From assembly GCA_963828625.1 (NCBI GenBank), contig CAWHEX010000009.1, forward strand, positions 62,001 to 126,000: DNA of 64,000 nucleotides, read 5' to 3'. Both the position numbers and the translations under genes were made by a program. Positions 27,701-34,656 of this stretch are shown here, one piece after another. This DNA comes from PALSA-894 sp963828625. Its GTDB lineage: Bacteria; Pseudomonadota; Alphaproteobacteria; Rhizobiales; Xanthobacteraceae. Position 1 is the stretch's first letter. Every line of letters begins with the position of its first letter. The notes under the pieces were generated by a model. The model worked only from the letters and a program-made list of their open reading frames with translations, did no database searches and was not told the origin of the DNA.

Positions 27701-28824
27701 CGCCGTTTCTCGCGCTGTTCAATCTCGCCGTCGCGCAGCTTCCCGGTGCGCTCGATCAGTTGAGCGGCGAGGTGCATGCGAGCACGGCGGGCGCGCTGCT
27801 CGACGAGAGCCTCTATCCGCGCTCGGCCGTCCTCGGCCGGCTGCGGCAGGCGTCCTACGGCGGCAACACCCAGATGGCCTCGCTCTCGATGGGCGGGCCG
27901 CAGGCGTTCGCGGCGGACGGCGCGGAAGCGATCGAGGGCGTGCTCGCCTACGGCAAGTCGCCGCTGCCGACCAAGGCGCCGCCCATGCAACCCGGCTACG
28001 ACGTCGTCTACTGGGCGCAGGGATTTGGCGCACGGGGTCGCTTCGACGGCGACGGCAACGCCACCAACGTACGCCGCGACCTCGCGGGCTTTTTCTCGGG
28101 CGTCGACACGCGCGCCGGCAGCAATGGCCGCGTCGGCATCGCGGCCGGCTACACCGGTTCGCGCAACAATCTCGACGGACGCGGTTCGGCGAATGTCGAG
28201 ACCGGCCACCTCATGGGCTACGGCGGCTGGAGCTTCGGTGCGCTCAACCTGCGTGCCGGCGGTGCCTGGGCGTGGCATTCGATCGAAACCAGCCGCAACA
28301 TCGTGTTCCCGGGCTTCTTCGATAACGCGACGGCGAACTACAACGGCAGAACCGGACAGATCTTCGGTGAGGCGGGCTACGGCTTCGCGCTCGGCAATAT
28401 CGCGGTCGAGCCGTTCGCGGGCGGTGCGTGGGTGAGCCTGAGGACCGACGGCGCGCTCGAGCGCGGCGGGGCGGCGGCACTCAACGTCGCGGCAAACAGT
28501 TTCGACGCCGGCTACTCGACGGTCGGCATCCGCGCGGCCTCGATGATCCCGATCGCGCACGACATGATGCTGGTGCCGCGCGGCTCGCTCGCCTGGCAGC
28601 ACGCCTTCAACGACGTGACGCCGGAGGCAAGGCTTGCTTTCCTCGCCGCGCCGGTCCCGTTCGTCGTTGCCGGAGCGCCGATCGCGCGCGACAGTCTGCT
28701 CAGCGAGGCCGGGCTCGATCTCGCGATCGGCCGCAGCGCGACGCTCGGCGTGTCGTACGTCGGTCAACTCGCCCGCAACGTCCAGGACCACGCCGCCAAG
28801 GGCAAGTTCATCTGGAAATTCTAG
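24751..28824 (+). CDS. type V autotransporter with tandem passenger repeats
   Basis: A protein of about 1,357 residues starting at a GTG (AAGGG upstream) chosen because it begins the signal peptide RSFRRSHRARLGAALLASAL ending APAAAQ. Passenger: a WNLNPTTANWNTAGNW opening, a first tandem-repeat array (residues about 130-290), a PATR element GTGTLILSGANTYTGG near 340, a second array (about 387-717), and a second PATR GSGTLTLSGLNTYTG near 790. The last 280 residues form the autotransporter barrel (DVVYWAQGFGARGRFDG onward), ending in Phe (GKFIWKF). The repeats (consensus STAGNATITNxGGxTxFxD) should form a beta-helix on the cell surface. Its ligand is unknown; adhesion is the usual role. Confidence 0.9.
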   Translation: MRSFRRSHRARLGAALLASALIAAPAAAQDATWNLNPTTANWNTAGNWTPATVPTGIATFGASNVTTLNFSAPTSIGTIQFDAAAPVYNYTIDFLTIGGTGIVNNSSNAPRLNINPLSSSLLQNSTLTFQNASTAANAIINNVTRGAISFENSSNAGTATINNTATAGLNAAGLFFTNTSSAANATINNTGSGGLTLNNAAVLTFSLSSTAGNAIINNSGGNGFVNFADTSTAGNSVITNSARLIFLDSAVAGSATITTKNGGFTNFLDTTSGGTARFITEAGGLFVISNLSSGGMTAGSIEGAGSFSLGAKELEAGGNNLSTEVSGVISGIGGKLSKLGTGTLILSGANTYTGGTFNCACSTLQLGTLARVGAILGDVTNEGIFNIVNANTAGITSITNRLGGETHFFNGTSASAAAIANNDGFTTFHNTSTAGTADIANRNGGETSFLDSSTASHATITNRAFSITNFLGASTAAFAGITNNGGATFFFDQSTAGNADITNRSGGATVFGDIVGTHTASAANATITNRETGGQTIFQSLTTAGSATINNNGGRTSFFDGSNAGTAIITNRNVGLIDFTDQSSASNARIVNRDGDPIFGPSQTVFSGTSTAANATITNHSLGGTAFVQDANAGTATIINNADGATIFGTPTFTDAPSAANANITTNGGGVTFFQAFATAASATITTNSGSGTAFFDNSTGGNAQFITNAGGVVDFSQTLGPGGNKKITAGSIAGAGDYYLGANQLTVGGNHLSTTVSGSINDSVSPFFACICTPPSSGASLVKVGSGTLTLSGLNTYTGVTIVDGGTLIVNSTIASSSGLTVNPGGTIGGNGTLPATTIAGGTLSPGNSIGTVSINGSLSFVGPGNYIVEVSPAAADRTNVSGAPGTATLGGTLRAIGQGGVYTIGTRYTVLNATGGVTGAFSDLTIIGNFGATKPHIEYDANNVYLVLDPNALSPFLGGATRNQRAVAGVVDVAIAAGSQLPPFLALFNLAVAQLPGALDQLSGEVHASTAGALLDESLYPRSAVLGRLRQASYGGNTQMASLSMGGPQAFAADGAEAIEGVLAYGKSPLPTKAPPMQPGYDVVYWAQGFGARGRFDGDGNATNVRRDLAGFFSGVDTRAGSNGRVGIAAGYTGSRNNLDGRGSANVETGHLMGYGGWSFGALNLRAGGAWAWHSIETSRNIVFPGFFDNATANYNGRTGQIFGEAGYGFALGNIAVEPFAGGAWVSLRTDGALERGGAAALNVAANSFDAGYSTVGIRAASMIPIAHDMMLVPRGSLAWQHAFNDVTPEARLAFLAAPVPFVVAGAPIARDSLLSEAGLDLAIGRSATLGVSYVGQLARNVQDHAAKGKFIWKF
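25132..25620 (+). repeat. passenger repeat array 1 (about 7 units)
   Basis: About seven degenerate units of 18-28 residues, each built on STAGNAxIxN followed by a Gly-rich turn and an F/V-x-F-x-D/N end. Units begin near the codons for NASTAANA, SSNAGTA, TSSAANA, SSTAGNA, TSTAGNS, SAVAGSA and TTSGGTA. The conservation is at protein level, with much silent variation. Confidence 0.75.
25912..26900 (+). repeat. passenger repeat array 2 (about 15 units)
   Basis: About fifteen further units of the same STAGNAxITN-GGxTxFxD type, from NANTAGITSITN to NSTGGNAQFITN. Several have longer inserts (FGDIVGTH, PIFGPSQT, FGTPTFTD). This array is twice the length of array 1 and lies between the two PATR elements. 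Confidence 0.75.
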
Positions 28825-29000
28825 AGCCTTCGACGCTCAGGATCTTCGGAAGCTGCGTCTGCCGCTTCGCGCCGGTCTTGCGATAGAGCGAGGCAAGGTG
28901 CCAGCGCGCGGTCGATGTCTTGATGTTGAGGAACGCGGCCGTCTGCTCGGGGCTGTCGCCGGCGACCAGGCACTCCGCTACACGCGACTCGGCGGCGCGG
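28808..29000 (-). pseudogene. LuxR-type HTH remnant
   Basis: Reading the minus strand gives a stretch AESRVAECLVAGDSPEQTAA, then FLNIKTSTARWHLASLYRKTGAKRQ, an almost complete LuxR/GerE helix-turn-helix. Nothing like a receiver or ligand domain precedes it: the frame upstream runs into the terminator of the porin gene only about 100 bases away, and no credible start is present. The fragment therefore looks like the 3' end of a regulator whose N-terminal part has been lost. The last 17 bases overlap the 3' end of the convergent autotransporter gene. A tiny DNA-binding protein is possible but less likely. Confidence 0.6.
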
Positions 29001-29097
29001 AAAATTCCTGGGTCCGCGGCAACAGGCGACCGAAACGCGCGGGAAGGCCCGGCTGCTTGCCGCTTCCGATGCGACCACCGACCGGGCGCCAAAAGCA

Positions 29098-29125
29098 AAC
29101 GGCCCCGGGGCAAGCCGGGGCCGTT
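29098..29125 (-). terminator. intrinsic terminator of the porin gene
   Basis: AACGGCCCCGG (29098-29108) and CCGGGGCCGTT (29115-29125) pair perfectly around a 6-base loop, 21 bases past the porin stop. On the minus strand the stem is followed by TTTGCTTTTGG, a T-rich tail. Confidence 0.8.
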
Positions 29126-29145
29126 GAAACCAATGTGCGAGACGC

Positions 29146-30042
29146 TCAGTAGCGCGCCATCACAGGACCGGGATCGAACCGGTAGTTCAGCCGCAACGTC
29201 GCCTCGTCAGTCCGCAGCCGCGTGCTGATGGTCTGCGCGAAGATGCCGAGCGATTGCACTCCTGCCGGGTCGGTGTTCGCAACGGTGACGGATTTGCTGC
29301 CGAAAGAAGCGTAGCGATACTCGCCCGCGATGCTCCAGTTGCGATCGAATGCCCATTCGATGCCGCCGCCGACCGTCCAGCCGAGGCGCGTGAAGTTCGA
29401 GCTGGCGGTCGTGGTGCCGCTCGACGGGATGGGGAAGATGATGCCAGCGATCGGGGTGTTCAGCGTGAATGAGCTGTTCACCCTCCCGCCCGCAACCGCC
29501 GCGCCGCCGGTGGCATAGACGAGCAGGCGGTCGAAGGTCATGCCGAGGCGCGCGCGGAACGACGAGGTCCAGTCGATTTCTGTCGTATAGGTTCCGGCGA
29601 GCGTCTGGACGAGGAATGGATCGGGTACCGCGAAGCTGACGGTTGGGCGGACGCGATTCCAGTTTGCGTCAGCCTCCAGTCCGAAGACCCAGTTGGAAGT
29701 CTGCCAGTTGTAGCCAATCTGGCCACCACCCACGAACCCGGTGTTAGTCGAAGACACAGCCGGAAGCGTGGCAAAGCGTGAGGGGACGGCCACGATCGGC
29801 GCGATCCCGGGGAGCCCCCCTACAGTCACGAAGCCGGGGAAAAGAACTTCCCTGACCTCGTCGTACTCGGCCCGACCGCGCTTGGCGCCGACATGGCCGC
29901 CGATATAGAAGCCGGTCCAGTTATACGCCGTCGCGACAGGCATTGGCTGCGCCTTGACCGGCAGATCGGCCGCTTGGACCGCTCCGATGCCAAATGTGCT
30001 TGCGCAAAAGGCCACCGCGGTCAGCGTTTTTTTGGTTCTCAT
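29146..30042 (-). CDS. Omp25/Omp31-like outer membrane beta-barrel protein
   Basis: A 298-residue outer-membrane protein of the 8-stranded barrel type common in rhizobia. The signal peptide ends VQAADLPVKA; NWTGFYIGGHVG opens the first strand, GFVGGGQIGYNWQ and WVFGLEADANW follow, and RLGWTVGGGIEWAF with WSIAGEYRY are late strands. The end LRLNYRFDPGPVMARY lacks the usual terminal Phe but has the RLNYRF strand. Ribosome site GGAGGGGAG is strong. It has its own promoter region and a clear terminator, so it is a single-gene unit; it probably helps outer-membrane stability. Confidence 0.9.
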   Translation of the reverse strand: MRTKKTLTAVAFCASTFGIGAVQAADLPVKAQPMPVATAYNWTGFYIGGHVGAKRGRAEYDEVREVLFPGFVTVGGLPGIAPIVAVPSRFATLPAVSSTNTGFVGGGQIGYNWQTSNWVFGLEADANWNRVRPTVSFAVPDPFLVQTLAGTYTTEIDWTSSFRARLGMTFDRLLVYATGGAAVAGGRVNSSFTLNTPIAGIIFPIPSSGTTTASSNFTRLGWTVGGGIEWAFDRNWSIAGEYRYASFGSKSVTVANTDPAGVQSLGIFAQTISTRLRTDEATLRLNYRFDPGPVMARY

Positions 30043-30357
30043 TTTCAGTCTCCCCTCCAGGCCGGCGAACCACCAACTGTCGCGCCGGACCTGATCCCAC
30101 TACTCGATGATGTTGCCCGCAAAGTTTCGCACGGGGCTCGATCCACTAACCAAGAAAACTAGCATCCAGAACCTGCGGTAGCTGTGTCTTCCATACATCA
30201 CCCATGAAAATTGCCATTGTTTTCCCGCAGCTTTTGCCCCTTCGTTTGAAGGGGCACAGAAGCTACCCTTGCGGCAGAACCCGCATAAAGTGCATTGGCT
30301 AACCTGCTGGAAGTCGGGCTAAATCCGCCGATATCTGGATAGGGGAGACGCGCCGCC
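30043..30357. promoter_or_regulatory. 315-bp divergent intergenic region with a 9-bp hairpin
   Basis: This gap separates the porin gene (minus) from the aldolase gene (plus) and must hold both promoters. A perfect hairpin TGCCCCTTC-gttt-GAAGGGGCA lies at 30235-30256. No T-run follows on either strand, so it is more likely an operator or untranslated-leader structure than a terminator. A lower-GC patch with AACCAAGAAAACTAGC near 30140-30165 is the likely porin promoter zone. No convincing gene is seen in it. Confidence 0.5.
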
Positions 30358-31139
30358 ATGCCGCTTGTCGAGAACACCACCAAATCGAAACTCAAGCGCA
30401 ACGAGCTCGCGCTCGGCTTCGGCGTGCATCACCTGCGTACGTCCGCACCGCCATGCTGGCGGCGGCGGCCGGCCACGACTGGCTGTTCATCGACATGGAG
30501 CACGGCGCGCTTTCGGTGCACGAGGCGACGCAGATTTGCATCGCCGCGCTGCCGAGCGGCGTCACCCCGATCGTGCGCATCTGCGCGGGCGCACTCGACG
30601 AGGGCACGCGCTGCCTCGACAACGGCGCGCTCGGCGTGATCGTGCCGCATGTCGACACTGCGGAGCGCGCGAAGGAAATCGCGCACGCGTACCGCTATCC
30701 GCCGCTCGGCCATCGTTCATGGGGCGGTCCGCCTGCGGCGTTTGGTTTTGCACCGCCCGGCAATGCAGAGGCGCAAGCCGCGCTCAACGACGCGGTGCTG
30801 GTCGTCGCCATGATCGAGAGCCCGCAGGCGGTCGCCAATGCACGCGAGATCGCGGCGGTGGAAGGCATCGACGCGCTGCTGATCGGCACGTCGGACCTCA
30901 CCGCGGAGCTCGGCATCTCGGGTCAGATCGGCCACGCGAAGGTGACCGAGGCCTACGAAAAGGTCGGCGCGGCCTGCAAGGCACACGGCAAGGCGCTCGG
31001 CATGGGCGGCGTCTACGACAAGGAGAACGCGAGCCGCTACATCAAGGGCGGCGCGCGGCTGGTGCTGTCGGGATCGGACCATAATTATATCCTGGCCGGC
31101 GCGAAGGCGCGGTCGGAGGTCTTGCGCGGGACGGTGTAG
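30358..31139 (+). CDS. HpcH/HpaI family aldolase (frameshift)
   Basis: Class II pyruvate aldolase of about 260 residues, similar in layout to GarL (5-keto-4-deoxy-glucarate aldolase) and HpcH. Motifs: FIDMEHG (base His), TPIVRIC (Arg for pyruvate), MIESPQAV (metal Glu) and GTSDLTAEL (metal Asp). The N-terminus MPLVENTTKSKLKRNELALG is in one frame; after HHLRT the frame changes near 30440 and continues MLAAAAGHDWL; length is 3n+2, fitting one missing base. ATG follows AGGGGAGA. It lies 46 bases before a GarR-like dehydrogenase gene, a pairing that suggests aldarate breakdown. Confidence 0.87.
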
Positions 31140-31185
31140 CTCATCGATCCTTGACGGCGCAGAGTCGCCGCCAAGGATCATCACC

Positions 31186-32055
31186 ATGAACGAGCGCATC
31201 GGCTTCGTCGGTCTCGGACTGATGGGCGCGGGCTTCACGAAGCGCCTGATCGCGACCGGACACGCCGTCACCGGCTACGATCCCGATCCGGCGCGCATGG
31301 ATGAAGCCGCGAAGGCGGGCGTGCGGGTAGCGGCAAGCGCCGCCGACGTCGCGCAGGCGTGCGATATCATTCTCGTCTGCGTCATCAACACAGCGGCGGC
31401 TGAGGATGTTGCGATCGGGCCGCGTGGCGTCGCGGCCGCGGCCGACATCGCCGGCAAGGTCGTCGTCGATCACTCGACGACGGAAATCGGCGCGACGCTG
31501 CGCATTGCGCGGGAGCTATCCGCGCGCGGCGGGTCGTTCGTCGACGCGCCGGTGTCCGGCGGTCCTGGTGCGGCTGAGACTGGCACGCTCGCCATCATGG
31601 CCGGTGGGCCTGACGCGGCGATCGCGCGCATTGCGCCGGTCATGGCGCACCTCGGACAGATGACGCACATGGGCGCCGTCGGCGCGGGGCAGGCGACCAA
31701 GCTCGTGAACCAGACCATCGTGCTGACAAACTACTGCGTGCTGGCCGAGGCGCTGCGCCTTGCGCAAGCCTACGGGGTCGACACGAGCAAAATCCCCACG
31801 GCGCTCGCGCCCGGTCATGCGGGATCGAACCTGCTGCCGGTCGCGTTTCCGCGCATGGCGGAAAAAGATTTCGCGCCGCGCGGCTATGTGCGTCAGGTGC
31901 TGAAGGATCTCGAAATGCTCGCAGCCGCGGCTTCCGACGAGCATGTGGCGATGCCGATGGCGAGCCAGGCGCTGACGCTCTATCGCATGCTCGCCGCGAG
32001 CGGCCGCAGCGAACTCGATGCCGGCGCGATCGTCACGCTTTACGGGCGGGAGTGA
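31186..32055 (+). CDS. HIBADH-type dehydrogenase, tartronate semialdehyde reductase-like
   Basis: NAD(P)-dependent beta-hydroxyacid dehydrogenase of 289 residues. The Rossmann motif is GFVGLGLMGAGF near residue 6-17, the substrate loop DAPVSGGPGAAETGTL near 119-134, and the catalytic lysine in GAGQATKLVNQ near 167-177. Family members reduce tartronate semialdehyde or oxidise 3-hydroxyisobutyrate. Position next to an HpcH/HpaI aldolase favours the first, since that aldolase type makes tartronate semialdehyde in the Gar pathway. The exact substrate is inferred. Its 3' end overlaps the convergent eamA gene by 16 bases. Confidence 0.88.
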   Translation: MNERIGFVGLGLMGAGFTKRLIATGHAVTGYDPDPARMDEAAKAGVRVAASAADVAQACDIILVCVINTAAAEDVAIGPRGVAAAADIAGKVVVDHSTTEIGATLRIARELSARGGSFVDAPVSGGPGAAETGTLAIMAGGPDAAIARIAPVMAHLGQMTHMGAVGAGQATKLVNQTIVLTNYCVLAEALRLAQAYGVDTSKIPTALAPGHAGSNLLPVAFPRMAEKDFAPRGYVRQVLKDLEMLAAAASDEHVAMPMASQALTLYRMLAASGRSELDAGAIVTLYGRE

Positions 32056-32951
32056 GGTCGCTCTTCCGGCACGCGCCAGTTCGCCAGCCACAACCCCAGC
32101 GCCACGCAGACGACACCCGCTATCATCATGGCGGTCAGCGGCTCGTCCAGGAATGCCGCGCCGAGCAGCGCCGCGGTGATCGGTGAGAGCGCAAGAAACA
32201 CGGTCACGCGTGTCGCCGCGATAGTCTTCAGCGCCCACAGCCACACCACGTAGAACGAACCCGACGAAATGCCGATGAACACGATCGCGGCCCAGCCGGC
32301 CGCGCCAAGCTGCAGGGGCGCGACGAACAGGTCGTCGAGCGCGGCGGGGATCAGCAGCGCCGCTGCCGCCGCCGCCATCGCGAACGCGCTCACCGGTAGC
32401 GTCGGATAGCGCGCGAGGTACGGCCGGTAGAGCACCGAGCAGATTGCGCCGGTCGCGGCCGCGGCAAGGATCGCAAGTTCGCCGCCGAGCGTGCCCCAGC
32501 CGGGGAGCGCTGAATCGCCGCCGAGCAACTTGTCACTCAGCGCGAGGAAAACGCCGAGCAGAGTGGCGAGGATGCCCGCAATCTTGTTCGTCGTGACGCG
32601 CTCGTGCCCAAGCAAGGCCGCGACGATCAGGGTGATCAGCGGAAAACTCGCGAAGATGAGCGCGCCGCGCCCGGCGGGGACAGTCTTCAGGCCGTAGTTC
32701 AACAGCGCGATCAGGATGCCGAACTGGCCGATGCCGAGCGCCGCAATCGGCAGGATGTCGCCGCGTGCGAAGCGCACGCGGCCCGCAAGCGCAATCGCCG
32801 GGATCAGGCAGGCAACGCCGATGGCATAGCGCAGGAACGCGAGCGAGGCGGGCGAAATGTCGTTGGCGACGAGGCGCGTTGCCGTGATCGCGGCGCCGAC
32901 CTGCACGCCGGTGGCGGCCGCCGCGAGAATGGCAAGCGCGGTGCGGTTCAC
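32040..32951 (-). CDS. EamA/DMT-family exporter
   Basis: A 303-residue inner-membrane protein with about ten hydrophobic helices in two EamA repeats. The start is a GTG at 32951 whose last bases overlap the lysE stop (GTGA), so translation is coupled to lysE. Typical motifs are SPASLAFLRYAIGVACLIPA in the first repeat and a second-repeat end SPITAALLGAAFLDEPLT. It probably exports amino acids or related metabolites. The minus-strand frame stays open upstream into the neighbouring genes, but that is chance. Confidence 0.87.
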   Translation of the reverse strand: MNRTALAILAAAATGVQVGAAITATRLVANDISPASLAFLRYAIGVACLIPAIALAGRVRFARGDILPIAALGIGQFGILIALLNYGLKTVPAGRGALIFASFPLITLIVAALLGHERVTTNKIAGILATLLGVFLALSDKLLGGDSALPGWGTLGGELAILAAAATGAICSVLYRPYLARYPTLPVSAFAMAAAAAALLIPAALDDLFVAPLQLGAAGWAAIVFIGISSGSFYVVWLWALKTIAATRVTVFLALSPITAALLGAAFLDEPLTAMMIAGVVCVALGLWLANWRVPEERPHSRP

Positions 32952-33583
32952 CGATGCTCGGCCGCGATGCGCAGGCCGAGCGCGATCAGCGCCGTCCCCA
33001 TCAGCCCTTCGAGCATGCGCCGCACGTTGCGTCGGCGCAGGAAGTCGCCCGCGCGCGCGACCGCGAAGGCGTAGAGCGTGAGCCATGCGAGCGCCATCGC
33101 GCAGAACACAAAGCCGAGGGCGAGCATGTGCACGAATGCGCCGTCGCCGGTCGTGGCGAACTGCGGCAGCAGGCTTGTGAAGAACGCCGCCATCTTCGGG
33201 TTGGAAAGATCGCTCGCAAGGCCCTGTCCGAACGCGGCGCGCGAGGAGAGCCTTTGCGCCGGCGCGATGCCTGCTGCGGCCTCGCTCCAGTTGCTCGTGC
33301 GCGCCGCCTCGTAGAGCGATCGCGCGCCGAGATAGATGAGGTAGGCCGCGCCTGCGAGCCGCACCGCAAGGAACACGCGCTCGGACGCGACGAGCAGCGC
33401 CACGATGCCGGCGCTCGCCGCAAGCACCCAGATCGCCTGCCCGGCAACGATCCCGAAGCCGGTGAACACGCCGCCGCGGCGCCCGCCCATGACGGTGTTG
33501 CGGATGACGAGTGCCGTGTCCGGCCCCGGCGTCACGATGACAAGGATCGAGATGCTGATGAAGGCGAGAAATGAAGTGTCCAT
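32948..33583 (-). CDS. LysE/RhtB-family amino acid exporter
   Basis: A 211-residue inner-membrane exporter with six hydrophobic segments. The family signature VTPGPDTALVIRNTVMGGRRGG lies at residues 17-38, and GLASDLSNPKMAAFFTSLLP near 125-144. It is the first gene of a two-gene exporter operon with eamA, with a 4-base stop/start overlap. A dispersed palindrome (33596-33643) lies between it and the MarR-GNAT gene upstream. The substrate is unknown; amino acids or homoserine lactones are typical. Confidence 0.92.
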   Translation of the reverse strand: MDTSFLAFISISILVIVTPGPDTALVIRNTVMGGRRGGVFTGFGIVAGQAIWVLAASAGIVALLVASERVFLAVRLAGAAYLIYLGARSLYEAARTSNWSEAAAGIAPAQRLSSRAAFGQGLASDLSNPKMAAFFTSLLPQFATTGDGAFVHMLALGFVFCAMALAWLTLYAFAVARAGDFLRRRNVRRMLEGLMGTALIALGLRIAAEHR

Positions 33584-33595
33584 CGTGGCCTCCGA

Positions 33596-33643
33596 CGCAT
33601 GATCCCGAAAAGTGGGTACCGGTTTTCGGATTCAGATCATGCG
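33596..33643. repeat. GATCATGC dispersed palindrome, copy A
   Basis: Arms CGCATGATC (33596-33604) and GATCATGCG (33635-33643) flank an inner CCGAAAA/TTTTCGG pair and a central GTGGGTACCG. The same element in the opposite orientation is at 40458-40504. It recalls a family of short palindromic elements dispersed between genes in Bradyrhizobium and relatives. Confidence 0.75.
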
Positions 33644-33652
33644 CAAAAAAGA

Positions 33653-34598
33653 TCAAAGATCGCGTTCCCAGGTCTCGCTGATGAGGTCGACGCCGAAGCT
33701 TCGGTTTTTCTCTTCGGCGGTGAGGCTGAAACCGGCGCGCACGTAGATGCCGCGCGCCGCGAGCAAATTGCTTTGCGTCCAAAGTGTCATCGATTTGTAG
33801 CCGGCGCCGCGTGCGAAGGTGAGGCATTCGTCGACCAGCCGCTTGCCGAGGCCGAGCCCGCGCGCTTTCGGGTCGATGATCAGCAGGCGGAGCTTTGCGA
33901 TCTCGTCGGTCTTGCGCACGACGAACACCGAGCCGACACGCTCGCCGTCGAGTTCGGCGATCCAGCAGCGCTCGCGCCGGCGGATCGAAGTTCTCGATGA
34001 ATTCGGCGACGATCTTCGCGACAAGCGCCTCGAAACTGATGTCCCAGCCGTATTCCTGCGCGTAGAGCGCGCCGTGCGCGGAGGCTACCCAGCCCATGTC
34101 GCCGGGCCGGTGTTCGCGCAGGAGGATCGTCTGCACGGCTTTCGACGTCGCTGACGATGGGTCGAGCAACGACTCCACCGTGCTCATCGCGCCGACGACG
34201 CGCTGTTGCTCCGCGGGTCCCAGCTTTTCCAGCAGTGCCGCGACCTGATCTTGCGAGCCCCTGTTGAGCGGCGCGAACGCCCTGCGGCCTTTCGCCGTGA
34301 TCGAGATCAGGCTTTGCCGGCCGTCATCCTTCGCGCGCTTCTTCGCGAGCAACCCTTCGTCGGCGAAGCGGCGCAGGATGCGGCTGAGATAGCCGTGATC
34401 GAGGTCGAGCGCGGCGGCGAGTTCGCTCGCGGTCACCTGCTCGCGATGCGCCAGCTCATAGAGCACGCGCCCTTCGGTGAGGGAAAAGCGGGTGTGAACC
34501 AGCCCCTCCTGCAACAGTCCGAGCTGGCGCGTGTAGAAGCGCGAAAAGCGGCGCACAGCCGCGATGCGGGCTTCCAGGTCGTTGGCGGAATTCGGCAT
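33653..34598 (-). CDS. MarR-type regulator fused to GNAT acetyltransferase (frameshift)
   Basis: About 314 residues. The N-terminal MarR winged helix covers about residues 15-145, with LTEGRVLYELAHREQVTASE and the wing KKRAKDDGRQSLISITAKGR. The C-terminal GNAT domain has the acetyl-CoA loop in PKARGLGLGKRLVDEC and CLTFARGAGYKSMTLWT. The frame changes near 33980 between the domains; length is 3n+1. Start MPNSAND at 34598 was chosen over an upstream ATG because it fits the family. It would sense a small molecule and acetylate something. A TTGAC-type palindrome just upstream suggests self-repression. Confidence 0.87.
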
Positions 34599-34622
34599 CA
34601 GATCACCGGCTCGGCGGGCCAG

Positions 34623-34656
34623 TGACAGTGTCAACCTGTTGATTTGACTGAGTCAA
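34623..34656. promoter_or_regulatory. candidate MarR operator
   Basis: Two perfect palindromes with the same half-site: TGACAGTGTCA (34623-34633) and TTGACTGAGTCAA (34644-34656), linked by a TCAAcctgTTGA pair. They lie 25-58 bases upstream of the MarR-GNAT start. MarR proteins typically bind TTGAC-like inverted repeats over their own promoter. The second site overlaps the stop of the glycosyltransferase gene. Confidence 0.55.

Noticed and set aside
25627..28791. A minus-strand open frame of more than 1,000 codons opposite the autotransporter gene
   Set aside because: It is Arg/Ala/Gly-rich with no recognisable domain, and the plus strand encodes a complete autotransporter; long antisense frames are expected at this GC content.
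32040..34634. A single 864-codon minus-strand frame joining MarR, exporter and DMT sequences
   Set aside because: The middle part is lysE read out of frame. The join is due to the frameshift in the MarR-GNAT gene and chance lack of stops, not a real fusion.
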